Shown here in pieces: positions 36,119 through 45,813 of a stretch of 64,000 nt of DNA. Origin of the DNA: Petrimonas sp. (GTDB lineage: Bacteria; Bacteroidota; Bacteroidia; Bacteroidales; Dysgonomonadaceae); the NCBI GenBank assembly GCA_012839475.1, contig DUNG01000005.1, positions 124,001 through 188,000 of the forward strand, written 5' to 3'. Made by a program: the position numbers and the translations under genes. The notes under the pieces were generated by a model that searched no databases, had not been told where the DNA came from, and saw nothing but the letters and a program-made list of their open reading frames with translations. Each line of letters opens with the position of its first letter. Within the stretch, counting starts at the first letter, position 1.

Positions 36119-36619
36119 TTACTTTTTGAGTTGCGTCTCTCCCGTCTTGGATGACGAAGATGCAGTTGATGGGGATGCGGGACTTGTGGACTCGACAGAC
36201 TTTGAGAGTGACGAAGTTGGATTTTGCGCGTTGCCGGGGTTAGCTGAAGTCATTTTAAGTTGACCGTTGTAAGCACCGCCTTTCTCAATCTCAATAATTT
36301 CGGTTTCAATATCCCCCGCTATCTGACCACCCTGCTTAATAAGAACCTCTTTCGCGAGAACATTACCGTTTATCTTGCCGTAAATTATCAGGTTGTCACT
36401 ATGAATGTTGCCATTTACTTTTCCGGATTCTCCTAAAACAATTCCTTTTTTCAGATGTATATTGCCGTTGACCTCTCCATCGATACGCACTACGCCATCT
36501 CCCTGTATATCGCCGATAAAAACGACACCCTTACCTAAAATCGTATTGATGGAATGATCTTCGAGTCTGGTAGTTTCATTAAGGGTAGAACCCAAATCTT
36601 TGTTTCTTTTTTTCCGCAT
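36119..36619 (-). CDS. Bactofilin (polymer-forming cytoskeletal protein)
   Basis: The 166 residues contain the bactofilin beta-helix core (about 18-115) with repeated short strands: GVVFIGDIQGDGVVRIDGEV, GKVNGNIHSDNLIIYGKING and GQIAGDIETEIIEIE. The Ser/Thr/Pro-rich C-terminal tail is probably disordered. Bactofilins form filaments on the inner membrane and localise wall enzymes. The ATG at 36619 (MRKKRNKDLG) is preferred; the frame extending to 36676 adds unconserved residues. It forms an operon with the M23 peptidase. Confidence 0.93.
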   Translation of the reverse strand: MRKKRNKDLGSTLNETTRLEDHSINTILGKGVVFIGDIQGDGVVRIDGEVNGNIHLKKGIVLGESGKVNGNIHSDNLIIYGKINGNVLAKEVLIKQGGQIAGDIETEIIEIEKGGAYNGQLKMTSANPGNAQNPTSSLSKSVESTSPASPSTASSSSKTGETQLKK

Positions 36620-36739
36620 ATTATTATTTGTTTTAAACCAATACCAAACTTCTACGCAACTTGAGACACATCGCAAAAATCTCCTAAAAATAAGAATAAT
36701 TACGCAATAAAAAAAACTTTACGAGCATTCTTTAATATT

Positions 36740-36747
36740 TATATTTG
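36740..36747 (+). promoter_or_regulatory. Promoter-like signal without a known gene
   Basis: TATATTTG is a perfect TAnnTTTG, with TTTA 18 bases upstream (36718-36721). The next plus-strand gene is tRNA-Glu, 410 bases on, which has its own promoter. Confidence 0.45.
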
Positions 36748-36829
36748 CCATGCGCTAGATATTTGATATTTAATTGTTTATAGGTGCTCAAAGATACAAA
36801 TACTGCAAAGCATTAGGGAGGTTGTTTAG

Positions 36830-36979
36830 TTAAATCTTCCCCATAACAGGATAACGCTCGGGATATACAATGCTTTCTATTCTCAAATCTACATCTAAAG
36901 TATCCCAACGCACAGCGTGATTGCCTTCTATTTCAACATCGAAAACATCATTTACAGACACATTAACATCTTGAAAAAA
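36830..36979 (-). pseudogene. C-terminal remnant, possibly of a DUF2442-like protein
   Basis: This minus-strand stretch is open for 49 codons after an in-frame TAA (36980-36982) and ends in TAA (36830-36832). It has no ATG at its beginning. The protein includes NHAVRWDTLDVDLRIESIVY and ends PERYPVMGKI. The W-x3-LDxDL pattern followed by a short tail recalls the C terminus of DUF2442 proteins (small partners of toxin-like proteins), but the match is from memory and weak. The missing N terminus and lack of a start suggest a decayed gene. Confidence 0.4.
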
Positions 36980-36999
36980 TTAATGTCCACTTTTTCAAG
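36970..36999. repeat. Perfect 9-bp inverted repeat
   Basis: CTTGAAAAA and TTTTTCAAG are separated by 12 bases. It lies at the broken 5' edge of the remnant ORF and may mark the boundary of a deletion or insertion; its function is unknown. Confidence 0.6.
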
Positions 37000-37077
37000 C
37001 TGGTACATAGTGGTTCAGTTTTAATAAAGTTGCATTAGCGACTTAAATCTACGAACAGGAAAAAGTGCCTAAAATAT

Positions 37078-37108
37078 TTTGCCATTAAAAAAAAACGTTC
37101 TATATTTG
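37078..37108 (+). promoter_or_regulatory. Promoter of tRNA-Glu (and probably rpsT)
   Basis: -33 TTTG (37078-37081), a 19-base spacer and -7 TATATTTG (37101-37108) match the Bacteroidetes consensus exactly. The tRNA starts about 50 bases downstream. Confidence 0.8.
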
Positions 37109-37160
37109 CACCCGCATTTAGGAGGTAACTCCCTATTGACATCGGGTTCACGCCCAAAAA

Positions 37161-37232
37161 GGCCCATTCGTCTATCGGCTAGGACGCAAGATTTTCATTC
37201 TTGAAAGAGGGGTTCGATTCCCCTATGGGCTA
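37161..37232 (+). tRNA. tRNA-Glu (UUC)
   Basis: The 72-base cloverleaf has acceptor arms GGCCCAT and ATGGGCT, with a G-U pair at the end. The anticodon stem-loop is CAAGA-TTTTCAT-TCTTG with anticodon TTC. The T arm is AGGGG-TTCGATT-CCCCT and the discriminator base is A. CCA is not encoded. It lies 30 bases upstream of rpsT. Confidence 0.96.
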
Positions 37233-37262
37233 CTTAACTAATAACACAGATACGTCAACAGA

Positions 37263-37517
37263 ATGGCAAATAACAAATCAGCAGAAAAGAGAATCAGGCA
37301 GAACAGGGTTCGCCGTCTCCAAAACCGGTACGTATCCCGTACCGCCCGAAATGCGGTTCGTAAACTGCGTGCCACTACCTCCAAGGAGGAGGCGAAGGAG
37401 ATGTACCCGAGAGTCTGTTCCATGTTGGATAAGTTGGCTAAGAAAAAGGTGATTCACAAGAACAAAGCCAACAACCTGAAGTCGAAATTAGCGTTACACG
37501 TGAACAGCTTGAGTTAA
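37263..37517 (+). CDS. rpsT: 30S ribosomal protein S20
   Basis: S20 is a basic 84-residue protein binding 16S rRNA. It begins [18 protein letters not shown] and continues with the [15 protein letters not shown] and [15 protein letters not shown] helices, as in bacterial S20. It probably shares the tRNA-Glu promoter. It is followed by a terminator and then gyrB; an rpsT-gyrB neighbourhood also occurs in other Bacteroidales. Confidence 0.97.
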   Translation: MANNKSAEKRIRQNRVRRLQNRYVSRTARNAVRKLRATTSKEEAKEMYPRVCSMLDKLAKKKVIHKNKANNLKSKLALHVNSLS

Positions 37518-37553
37518 TTTTCGACACCTCTCAAACGATTAAAATATAGGGAT

Positions 37554-37582
37554 GGCCGAGCAGTAGATGTTCGGCCTTTTTT
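37554..37582 (+). terminator. Terminator of rpsT
   Basis: GGCCGA and TCGGCC form a perfect six-base G+C stem with an 11-base loop, followed by T6. Confidence 0.85.
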
Positions 37583-37605
37583 ATTCGTGTCCGGTGCAAA
37601 AAATG

Positions 37606-37636
37606 TTGCTGGAAACGTTTTTTTTTCGTATATTTG
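37606..37636 (+). promoter_or_regulatory. Promoter of gyrB
   Basis: A TTG (37606-37608) lies 20 bases upstream of TATATTTG (37629-37636, perfect TAnnTTTG). The gyrB ATG is about 73 bases further. Confidence 0.7.
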
Positions 37637-37694
37637 TTCGTTTTTTGGAAGGCCCTTGTGCGCTATATAAGTGTCTCATTTACAGGGTAATTAA

Positions 37695-39668
<1,974 letters not shown>

Positions 39669-39739
39669 AGATTTAAACAGAAGCCCTGGTGGTTGCTCGA
39701 TGAGGGCAGTGCCTATCGGCTTCGTAAAACAGGAATAAC

Positions 39740-40654
39740 GTGAAACGACCCCTCTCGCTAAAGAGTAACGATAAAGCGATCATCATATCTCCCGCCGGGA
39801 GTATCGAACGGCACCTCGTTGAAGATGCGGCGGCCGTGCTGGAGAAATGGGGCTTGGTGGTAGAGATTAGCGAACATGCGCTTGACGAATTGGGTCGCTT
39901 TAGTGGGGCGGAAGTGAATCGGCTTTTCGACTTGCAGAAAGCGTTTGATGATCGTCGTGCACGGTTAATTCTATGCACCAGAGGGGGGTATGGGACAGTT
40001 CATCTCCTTCCTAAGATTGACTTTACCGGGATACGGCGATTCCCGAAGTGGGTGGTGGGTTTCAGTGATATTACTGCTCTGCATGCAGCTCTGCAGCATC
40101 ATGGTGTGGCCTCGATCCATGGTCCTATGGCAGCGCATTTTTCACGAGGGGGAGCGGATGACGTGTCGGTCCGGATGGTGAAAAGTATCCTGGCAGGCCA
40201 GTCCGTTTGCTATTCTATTCCCTCGGACTTGATGAATCCGGGCGCGTTCCTCAACCGTATCGGTGCCGCGAAGGGGAGACTCTTTGGAGGCAACCTCTCC
40301 GTTTTTTGCGGGATCATGGGGTCGCGTTATGCACGGATTCCTGATAAAGGTATTCTCTTTATCGAGGATACAGGGGAGGCACCGTATCGCGTTGATCGAA
40401 TGATTTACCAGTTGAAGCTCGCGGGCGTTTTCAACCGGATTAGCGGGATGATTGTCGGCCGCTTCACCGACTACGAGGAGGATGACAAGATGTACCGCCC
40501 GCTCTACGAATCCATTTTACACGCGGTGGAAGAGTATGACTTCCCCGTCTGCTTTAACTTCCCGGTTGGACATGTCAAGTTGAACTTTCCACTGATCATG
40601 GGGGTGATGACCGAGTTGAGGGTCAATAACGATAGCGTTTTTTTACAACAATAA
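39740..40654 (+). CDS. LD-carboxypeptidase (S66, LdcA-like)
   Basis: This enzyme removes the terminal D-Ala from L,D-tetrapeptides in peptidoglycan recycling. The 304 residues show TRGGYGTVHLLP, the nucleophile serine in VGFSDITALHAAL, the glutamate in LFIEDTGEAPYRVDRM and the histidine in NFPVGHVKLNFPLIMG, a complete S66 triad. It has no signal peptide, so it is cytoplasmic. The start is GTG at 39740. It is followed 17 bases later by the M28-type lipoprotein gene. Confidence 0.93.
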   Translation: MKRPLSLKSNDKAIIISPAGSIERHLVEDAAAVLEKWGLVVEISEHALDELGRFSGAEVNRLFDLQKAFDDRRARLILCTRGGYGTVHLLPKIDFTGIRRFPKWVVGFSDITALHAALQHHGVASIHGPMAAHFSRGGADDVSVRMVKSILAGQSVCYSIPSDLMNPGAFLNRIGAAKGRLFGGNLSVFCGIMGSRYARIPDKGILFIEDTGEAPYRVDRMIYQLKLAGVFNRISGMIVGRFTDYEEDDKMYRPLYESILHAVEEYDFPVCFNFPVGHVKLNFPLIMGVMTELRVNNDSVFLQQ

Positions 40655-40671
40655 CCGAAAAGCTATAGGCA

Positions 40672-41682
40672 ATGACGACCAGTACAACGTGGAGTACATT
40701 TTTAGGTACCCTCCTGCTATTGAGCGCGGTGCTTCTTACCGTGTCGTGTAACTCATGCCAGTCCTCTCAAAGTACGGCAACCCTTGAGCCCTACACCCAA
40801 CTATCCCCTCTCTTTGATGCCGATAGTGCCTACCGTTACGTGGAAACACAGGTCGCTTTCGGACCAAGGGTGCCTGGAACGGCCGCACATGCCGCTTGTG
40901 GTGATTGGTTGGTGGCCAAGTTGACAGGGTACGGGGCGCAGGTACAGGAGCAGCTGGCGGAGGTGACCCATTACGACGGGCAGAACCTACCCATTCGGAA
41001 TATTATCGGCGCCTTTTCCCCGGAAAAGGAGAAGCGGGTGCTGCTTTTCGCACATTGGGATTCGCGTCCCTTTGCCGATGAGGAGAGCGACCCCCAGAAA
41101 CGACAGCAGCCCATAGCCGGGGCCGATGATGGGGCGAGCGGGGTAGGGGTATTGTTGGAGATAGCGAGGCACCTTCAGGCGCAACCTACCGAGGTGGGGG
41201 TAGATATCGTGTTCTTCGACCTGGAAGATTGGGGGCCCCCCTCCTATAGCGATGAATGGGTGCAGGGCGATTGGTGGTGCGTGGGTTCGCGTTACTGGTC
41301 GGAGCAACCGCACGTGGAGGGGTACCAGGCAGCCTACGGTATCTTGCTGGATATGGTAGGAGCGGCCGGGGCCACCTTTCCGAAAGAGGGTTATTCTACC
41401 CGATACGCTTCTAACGTGGTGGAAAAGGTGTGGGGCACTGCTGCCAAACTGGGTTATAGAAACTACTTTATTCCGAATCAGGGGGGATACATCACGGATG
41501 ACCACCTGCCAGTGAATCAACACCACAGGGCACCCAGCATCAACGTGATCAATCTAAAGAGTGATACCCGTACCGGGTTTGGCGTGCACTGGCACACGCA
41601 AAGCGATGATATGCGCAACATTGATCGGGCTACTCTGAAAGCGGCCGGGCAAACCGTTATGGAGGTGATATATAGTGAATAA
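40672..41682 (+). CDS. M28-family glutaminyl-peptide cyclotransferase-like lipoprotein
   Basis: The signal peptide ends in a lipobox-like LLTVSC (about residue 25). The catalytic domain matches the zinc glutaminyl cyclase/M28 fold: FGPRVPGTAAH, LFAHWDSRPFADEE, GADDGASGVGVLLEIARH, FFDLEDWG and ITDDHLPVNQHHRAPSINVI, which provide the expected Asp, Glu and His zinc ligands. It would form N-terminal pyroglutamate on exported proteins or act as an aminopeptidase; the former is favoured by the DLEDWG and DDHLPV motifs. 336 residues. It is followed 12 bases later by sufE. Confidence 0.88.
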   Translation: MTTSTTWSTFLGTLLLLSAVLLTVSCNSCQSSQSTATLEPYTQLSPLFDADSAYRYVETQVAFGPRVPGTAAHAACGDWLVAKLTGYGAQVQEQLAEVTHYDGQNLPIRNIIGAFSPEKEKRVLLFAHWDSRPFADEESDPQKRQQPIAGADDGASGVGVLLEIARHLQAQPTEVGVDIVFFDLEDWGPPSYSDEWVQGDWWCVGSRYWSEQPHVEGYQAAYGILLDMVGAAGATFPKEGYSTRYASNVVEKVWGTAAKLGYRNYFIPNQGGYITDDHLPVNQHHRAPSINVINLKSDTRTGFGVHWHTQSDDMRNIDRATLKAAGQTVMEVIYSE

Positions 41683-41694
41683 AACGACGAGTCA

Positions 41695-42126
41695 ATGCGA
41701 ACGGTAGATGAAGTACAGCAGGAGATTATCGATGAGTTTTCTCTTTTTAGCGACTGGATGGATAAGTACGCGTACATCATCGAGCAGGGGAATGCCCTGG
41801 AGTCGCTCGATGAACAGTATAAGACACCGGAGAACCTGATCAAAGGGTGCCAGAGCCGGGTTTGGTTGCATACCGATTACCGTGACGGGAGGCTCTTCTT
41901 TGGTGCCGAGAGCGATGCCTTGATCGTGAAAGGTTTGCTGGCGCTGGTATTGAGGGTATTCAGCGGGCGAACGCCGGACGAGATCATCGGGACTGACTTG
42001 CGTTTTATGAAGGAGATAGGGCTTACCGAGCACCTTTCACCCACCCGCTCCAACGGGCTACTCTCGGTAATCCAGCAGGTACGTTATTACGCCATCGCCT
42101 ACAAGGCTAAGGAGGGAGGCAATTAA
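41695..42126 (+). CDS. sufE: SufE-family cysteine desulfurase partner
   Basis: SufE accepts the persulfide from SufS and passes it to the Fe-S scaffold. The active cysteine is in NLIKGCQSRVW (about residue 53). VKGLLALVLRVFSGRTPDEI and LSPTRSNGLLSV are family-typical. 143 residues is normal. No other suf genes are in the window. It converges on proC with a 43-base gap in which I see no terminator. Confidence 0.93.
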   Translation: MRTVDEVQQEIIDEFSLFSDWMDKYAYIIEQGNALESLDEQYKTPENLIKGCQSRVWLHTDYRDGRLFFGAESDALIVKGLLALVLRVFSGRTPDEIIGTDLRFMKEIGLTEHLSPTRSNGLLSVIQQVRYYAIAYKAKEGGN

Positions 42127-42169
42127 TTGAATTGCTCCTGTCTCGTTTTCGTCTCTTGGCTATCCCCAA

Positions 42170-42982
42170 CTAATTATCGCCGTTACGGCTCATCTCTTCC
42201 GAGCGCTTCCGTGCGGCGTCAAGTACCCCCTCGAAATGTTTCCCCAGTTGCTGCTCCCGGAAGTAGTCGAGTCCCGCTTGGGTGGTTCCCCCCTTGCTGG
42301 TGATGTTCTGAATAAGCTCTTCTATGCTGTACCGTTGTTGGTTACGTGTGAAGTAGGTGGTCGTGCCCTGGGTTAGCTCTAGTAGCAGTTCGTCCAGTAG
42401 TGGACTGGGGAGGTTAAACTCTTGCATCTTCTCTTTAAAGGTCTGAATAAATGCCAGTATAAAGGCGGGCCCGCTACCGAAGACGGAGGTGAAAAGGTCG
42501 AACCCACTCTCTTCCAGCCAAACCGCCTTACCCATCTTCCCCAACAGGTCAAATAGATCCATCGCCTCCGAGCAGCCCGGCCGGTTGGTAGCCACGGCGG
42601 TGACCGATTCGCGGTACGCGATAGCCAGATTGGGCATGATGCGTACTACCCGTTGCTCTTTACCCAGGAAACGCTCAATGTAGGCGATGGGTTTGCCCGC
42701 TACCGGCGAAACGATGGTCTTGCCCCTCGTGTCATGTTGACGGAGTTGTGTTAAGATGCCTTCCAGATCTTGTGGTTTCACCATCAACCAGATAACGTCG
42801 GCAAACTCGACTAGCTCCTCCATCCGCTCGTGAAAAGGGATAGGAATCTCTTTTCGGCTTCGGGCGAAGTACCCGAACTGCATTCCCTTCTCCTCTTCCA
42901 ATCCCCGGTATACCGCTTTCGCGAGGTTACCGAAACCTATAAATCCATGCTTCACGCTACAACGTTGTATAAAAGTGTTCAT
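42170..42982 (-). CDS. proC: Pyrroline-5-carboxylate reductase
   Basis: ProC reduces P5C to proline. The N-terminal Rossmann motif is KHGFIGFGNLAKAVYRGL. VRIMPNLAIAYRESVTAV, GSGPAFILAFIQTF and ITSKGGTTQAGLDYF (C-terminal dimer domain) follow. I chose the ATG at 42982 (MNTFIQRC); the longer frame to 43018 starts inside the 66-bp repeated element and is not credible. 270 residues is normal. It completes a proA-proB-proC set on the minus strand. Confidence 0.94.
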   Translation of the reverse strand: MNTFIQRCSVKHGFIGFGNLAKAVYRGLEEEKGMQFGYFARSRKEIPIPFHERMEELVEFADVIWLMVKPQDLEGILTQLRQHDTRGKTIVSPVAGKPIAYIERFLGKEQRVVRIMPNLAIAYRESVTAVATNRPGCSEAMDLFDLLGKMGKAVWLEESGFDLFTSVFGSGPAFILAFIQTFKEKMQEFNLPSPLLDELLLELTQGTTTYFTRNQQRYSIEELIQNITSKGGTTQAGLDYFREQQLGKHFEGVLDAARKRSEEMSRNGDN

Positions 42983-42991
42983 TAAAATTAG

Positions 42992-43057
42992 ACTATTTCT
43001 CGTCACGGCATAGTACAAGTGAACTTGTCCTCTGCTCGTCTGGCTTAACGAAATAGT
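42992..43057. repeat. 66-bp element with inverted ends, copy 2 (proB-proC gap)
   Basis: It runs from ACTATTTC to GAAATAGT with the central inverted repeat CAAGT-GA-ACTTG. It is the partner of the copy at 8824-8889. It occupies most of the 89-base gap between proB and proC. Confidence 0.85.
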
Positions 43058-43071
43058 TCACTAAAATTAAA

Positions 43072-43875
43072 TTACCTATTCTTCTTGAATCGGGTAAACG
43101 GGATTTGGTTCTGCATCGCGTTGATGATGCAGCTGGGGCGTTGCCCGTTTACAATCCACATCTCAATCCCATGCCTCATACAAATATCGGCGGCATGTAT
43201 CTTGGACGACATGCCCCCGGTACCAAGGGTGGACTTTTTTTCTTCGATATAGGAACGCACCTGTTCCAGGTCGTTTACCTCGTCAATAAGATGAGCATTG
43301 GCGTGCAGGTGAGGGTTACAATCGAAGATGCCATCAATATCGGAGATTAGTACCAGCAGATCGGCTTCGGTGATGACGGCAACCAGTGCCGAAAGCTTAT
43401 CGTTGTCCCCCAGCATGATCTCCTCGATGGCGACGGTGTCGTTCTCGTTCACGATGGGGATGTAATCCACCTGCCACAAGCGGCGGATGGTATTCCGAGT
43501 ATTCTCGTTGGCTTCCAGGTTCTCGAAGTCGCGATAGGTCAGCAACACCTGCGCGATGTTTAACCCGAACGAGCTAAAGATGGTGTCGTAAATCTCCATC
43601 AGCTTGGTCTGGCCAATTGCCGCCAACGCCTGCTTGGAGTCGACCTGCTTGTTGAACCCGTTGATCTCCACGAACTGACGGGCAGTGGCGATGGCACCCG
43701 AAGAGACAATCACGATATCGTGCTCCCTCTTCAGCTCCACGACTTGCCGCGCCAACGCCTCAATCACGGCGAACGATATGCGGTTGGTACCGGCAGTGAG
43801 CGTGGATGACCCAACTTTTAGAATTAGTTTTTTCTTTATTTCACGACCATTATTGTGGCCTTCTGTTATTTTCAT
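43072..43875 (-). CDS. proB: Glutamate 5-kinase without PUA domain
   Basis: ProB phosphorylates glutamate, the first committed step of proline synthesis. The amino-acid-kinase fold shows LILKVGSSTLTAG, VSSGAIATARQ, VNENDTVAIEEIMLGDNDKL and GTGGMSSKIHAA. The protein stops after the kinase domain (267 residues), so it lacks the C-terminal PUA domain of E. coli ProB, as in many Bacteroidetes. The ATG at 43875 is preferred over a TTG two codons upstream. Confidence 0.94.
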   Translation of the reverse strand: MKITEGHNNGREIKKKLILKVGSSTLTAGTNRISFAVIEALARQVVELKREHDIVIVSSGAIATARQFVEINGFNKQVDSKQALAAIGQTKLMEIYDTIFSSFGLNIAQVLLTYRDFENLEANENTRNTIRRLWQVDYIPIVNENDTVAIEEIMLGDNDKLSALVAVITEADLLVLISDIDGIFDCNPHLHANAHLIDEVNDLEQVRSYIEEKKSTLGTGGMSSKIHAADICMRHGIEMWIVNGQRPSCIINAMQNQIPFTRFKKNR

Positions 43876-43896
43876 TTCCAAAACCTGTTCGTTTTA

Positions 43897-45084
43897 TCAC
43901 TCCCTGATTTGCCCGTTCCCGTAGACGAACCACTTGTTGGTAACCAACTCGTTCGCCCCCAGTGGGCCGCGGAAGTGGAGCTTTTGCGTACTAATGGCTA
44001 TTTCTGCCCCCACGCCAAACTGTCCTCCGTCTGTAAACCGTGAAGAGGCGTTGTGGTACACCGCCGCGCAATCCACCTCCTGCATGAACCGGTCGGCTTT
44101 CACTGCATTGGTCGTGACGATGACCGCCGTGTGACCCCCGGAATAGCGGTTGATCATCCCGATGGCTTCTGCTACCTCATCCACTAGGCTAAAGTACAGC
44201 TTAGGAGCGAGGTACTCCTCATAGAGCGTGGCCTCGTCCTCATTCACCTGGATACGCTTGTCTAGTTGGGCGACCTCCTGATGGCCCCACACCTCGATCC
44301 CTTTTTGGGCAAGTTGGTCGATCAGCTCCTTCACCTTTATCTTCAGGTCGGGAATGTTCCTGTGCAACAGCACCTTATCGATCGCGTTGCAGACGCTGAT
44401 CCTGCTTTTCCCGTTCAGCACCAGCTGAACAGCCATCTCGAAATCGGACGCTTCATCAACGTAAAGGAAGTTGTTGCCCCGCCCGCTTACGATCACGGGT
44501 ACCGTGGCGTTCTCTCGAACGAACTGGATCAACCCTTCCCCTCCCCGGGGAATGATCAGGTGAACATTCCGTGTGTTCTCTTTGATGAGTTGTTGCGTTT
44601 CGGAGCGGGTGAGATTCAGGTACTCCACCCAGTGCTTATCCACCCCGTTTTGCTGGAGTGCTTCTTGCCATAGCGCGGTCAGCAGGCTGTTGGTATGAAA
44701 AGCCTCCTTACCCCCCTTCAACAAGATCTTGTTTCCCGCCTTGAAAGCGGTGGCTCCTGCTTCGATGGTCACGTCGGGCCTAGACTCGTAAATAATCAGG
44801 ATGGTACCGAAAGGTACGGTGCGATTCAAGATACGCAGTTCATCCGGTCGCTCGAACTCGTAAAGGATTCTTCCCTCTGGGTCGGCCATCGTGGCCACCT
44901 CTTCAAGGGAGCGGATCATCCCGTCGATCTTTCGGTCATCCACTTTTAGTCTATCTTTCATGGAGGCATCCATGTTGGGAAACGCCTGTACGTCTGCTTC
45001 GTTGGCCTCTATGATTTTTTCCCGGTTCGTCTCCAGTAACGCCGCGAGGGTGAACAGCACGTTGTTTTTTACATCGCTACCCAT
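43897..45084 (-). CDS. proA: Gamma-glutamyl phosphate reductase
   Basis: ProA reduces glutamyl-5-phosphate to the semialdehyde. The aldehyde-dehydrogenase-like fold shows PFGTILIIYESRPDVTIEAG, GNKILLKGGKEA, the catalytic cysteine in SRISVCNAIDKVL, and FTDGGQFGVGAEIAISTQ near the end. I chose ATG 45084 (MGSDVKNN), giving 395 residues; the longer frame overlaps the end of the DUF4919 gene. It is 21 bases ahead of proB. Confidence 0.95.
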   Translation of the reverse strand: MGSDVKNNVLFTLAALLETNREKIIEANEADVQAFPNMDASMKDRLKVDDRKIDGMIRSLEEVATMADPEGRILYEFERPDELRILNRTVPFGTILIIYESRPDVTIEAGATAFKAGNKILLKGGKEAFHTNSLLTALWQEALQQNGVDKHWVEYLNLTRSETQQLIKENTRNVHLIIPRGGEGLIQFVRENATVPVIVSGRGNNFLYVDEASDFEMAVQLVLNGKSRISVCNAIDKVLLHRNIPDLKIKVKELIDQLAQKGIEVWGHQEVAQLDKRIQVNEDEATLYEEYLAPKLYFSLVDEVAEAIGMINRYSGGHTAVIVTTNAVKADRFMQEVDCAAVYHNASSRFTDGGQFGVGAEIAISTQKLHFRGPLGANELVTNKWFVYGNGQIRE

Positions 45085-45109
45085 GCTTTTGTTGTATAAG
45101 ATAAGAGAA

Positions 45110-45808
45110 TTAAAACTTGCTCCCACCGAGTGAACTCACGCGATCAACAACCGGTGAGATATTAAAGTAGAGCCGTTCGATACCGAATCGGTTGGTGCTT
45201 AAGGTGAGATAATTAACCTTCCTGTTTCTCATCATCCGGTCCTCCCCGCCAAAAGTATATCCCAAGAATGGCAACAGGTCGTACTCGTGCGCTACTTTGA
45301 TCACGTAGAAAGGTGTTTTATCAGATATTCCATCCCCCGTGCTGATAATCGCGTCTTGTACAGCTTTCCGCTGGCGAACCACCCTTTTGTACGCTTTGTC
45401 GTTATCCTGTTGTGCGTAGACCAACAACTTGGCATTCAACGCCCGTAGGTTAAAGGGATCCTCTCGGAGCAGTGCCTCGGCGTACTGCAGTACCCGGTCA
45501 TGATCGGCCTCGCTGAACGATGGCTTCGAAATGGTTTCCGCCAGTAGGCCGTTGTACGCGGAGGTGTCCACGGGTATGTACTCCGGTTGATAGATGTACC
45601 CGAAGTAGACGTGGCGACTCTCCTCCAAGTTAAGTTCCGTTTCTGCCGCGAGGAATTTCTGCAACAGTCGCGGGTAGAAGTAGGGAGATGAGGACTCCAT
45701 CACATTGTGCTTAATCGCCTTGAAATTGGGTGCCTCGAAGAAGTCATCCTGCGCTTTCGTGGCAGTAAAGGCTACCACGAACAGGACTAGAAAGATCGCT
45801 CGTTTCAT
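45110..45808 (-). CDS. DUF4919 exported protein
   Basis: A signal peptide (about residues 1-19, FTATKAQ) precedes a mostly helical, TPR-like body with YVYFGY-type aromatic residues and DPFNLRALNAKLLVYAQQDN. The whole fits DUF4919, a Bacteroidetes family of unknown function. The stop is 25 bases before proA and the start is five bases from the fabD stop, so it is cotranscribed with both. Confidence 0.85.
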   Translation of the reverse strand: MKRAIFLVLFVVAFTATKAQDDFFEAPNFKAIKHNVMESSSPYFYPRLLQKFLAAETELNLEESRHVYFGYIYQPEYIPVDTSAYNGLLAETISKPSFSEADHDRVLQYAEALLREDPFNLRALNAKLLVYAQQDNDKAYKRVVRQRKAVQDAIISTGDGISDKTPFYVIKVAHEYDLLPFLGYTFGGEDRMMRNRKVNYLTLSTNRFGIERLYFNISPVVDRVSSLGGSKF

Positions 45809-45813
45809 CTGTT

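Larger units (their letters stand above)
36620..37160. other. 541-base gap before tRNA-Glu
   Basis: The gap contains a promoter-like signal (36740-36747, +) with no gene behind it, a 49-codon remnant on the minus strand (36830-36979), an inverted repeat (36970-36999), and the tRNA promoter (37078-37108). No other coding potential is evident. It is AT-rich. Confidence 0.65.

Noticed and set aside
36119-36676. N-terminal extension of bactofilin to 36676
   Set aside because: The added residues are not like bactofilin N termini. The start at 36619 is the usual one.
37108-37160. Possible second tRNA before tRNA-Glu
   Set aside because: No cloverleaf can be drawn from this short stretch; it is the 5' leader.
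42992-43057. 66-bp element as a simple terminator of proB
   Set aside because: It lacks a clear T-tract after the inverted arms, and the same sequence sits in another gap, so a repeated element is more likely.
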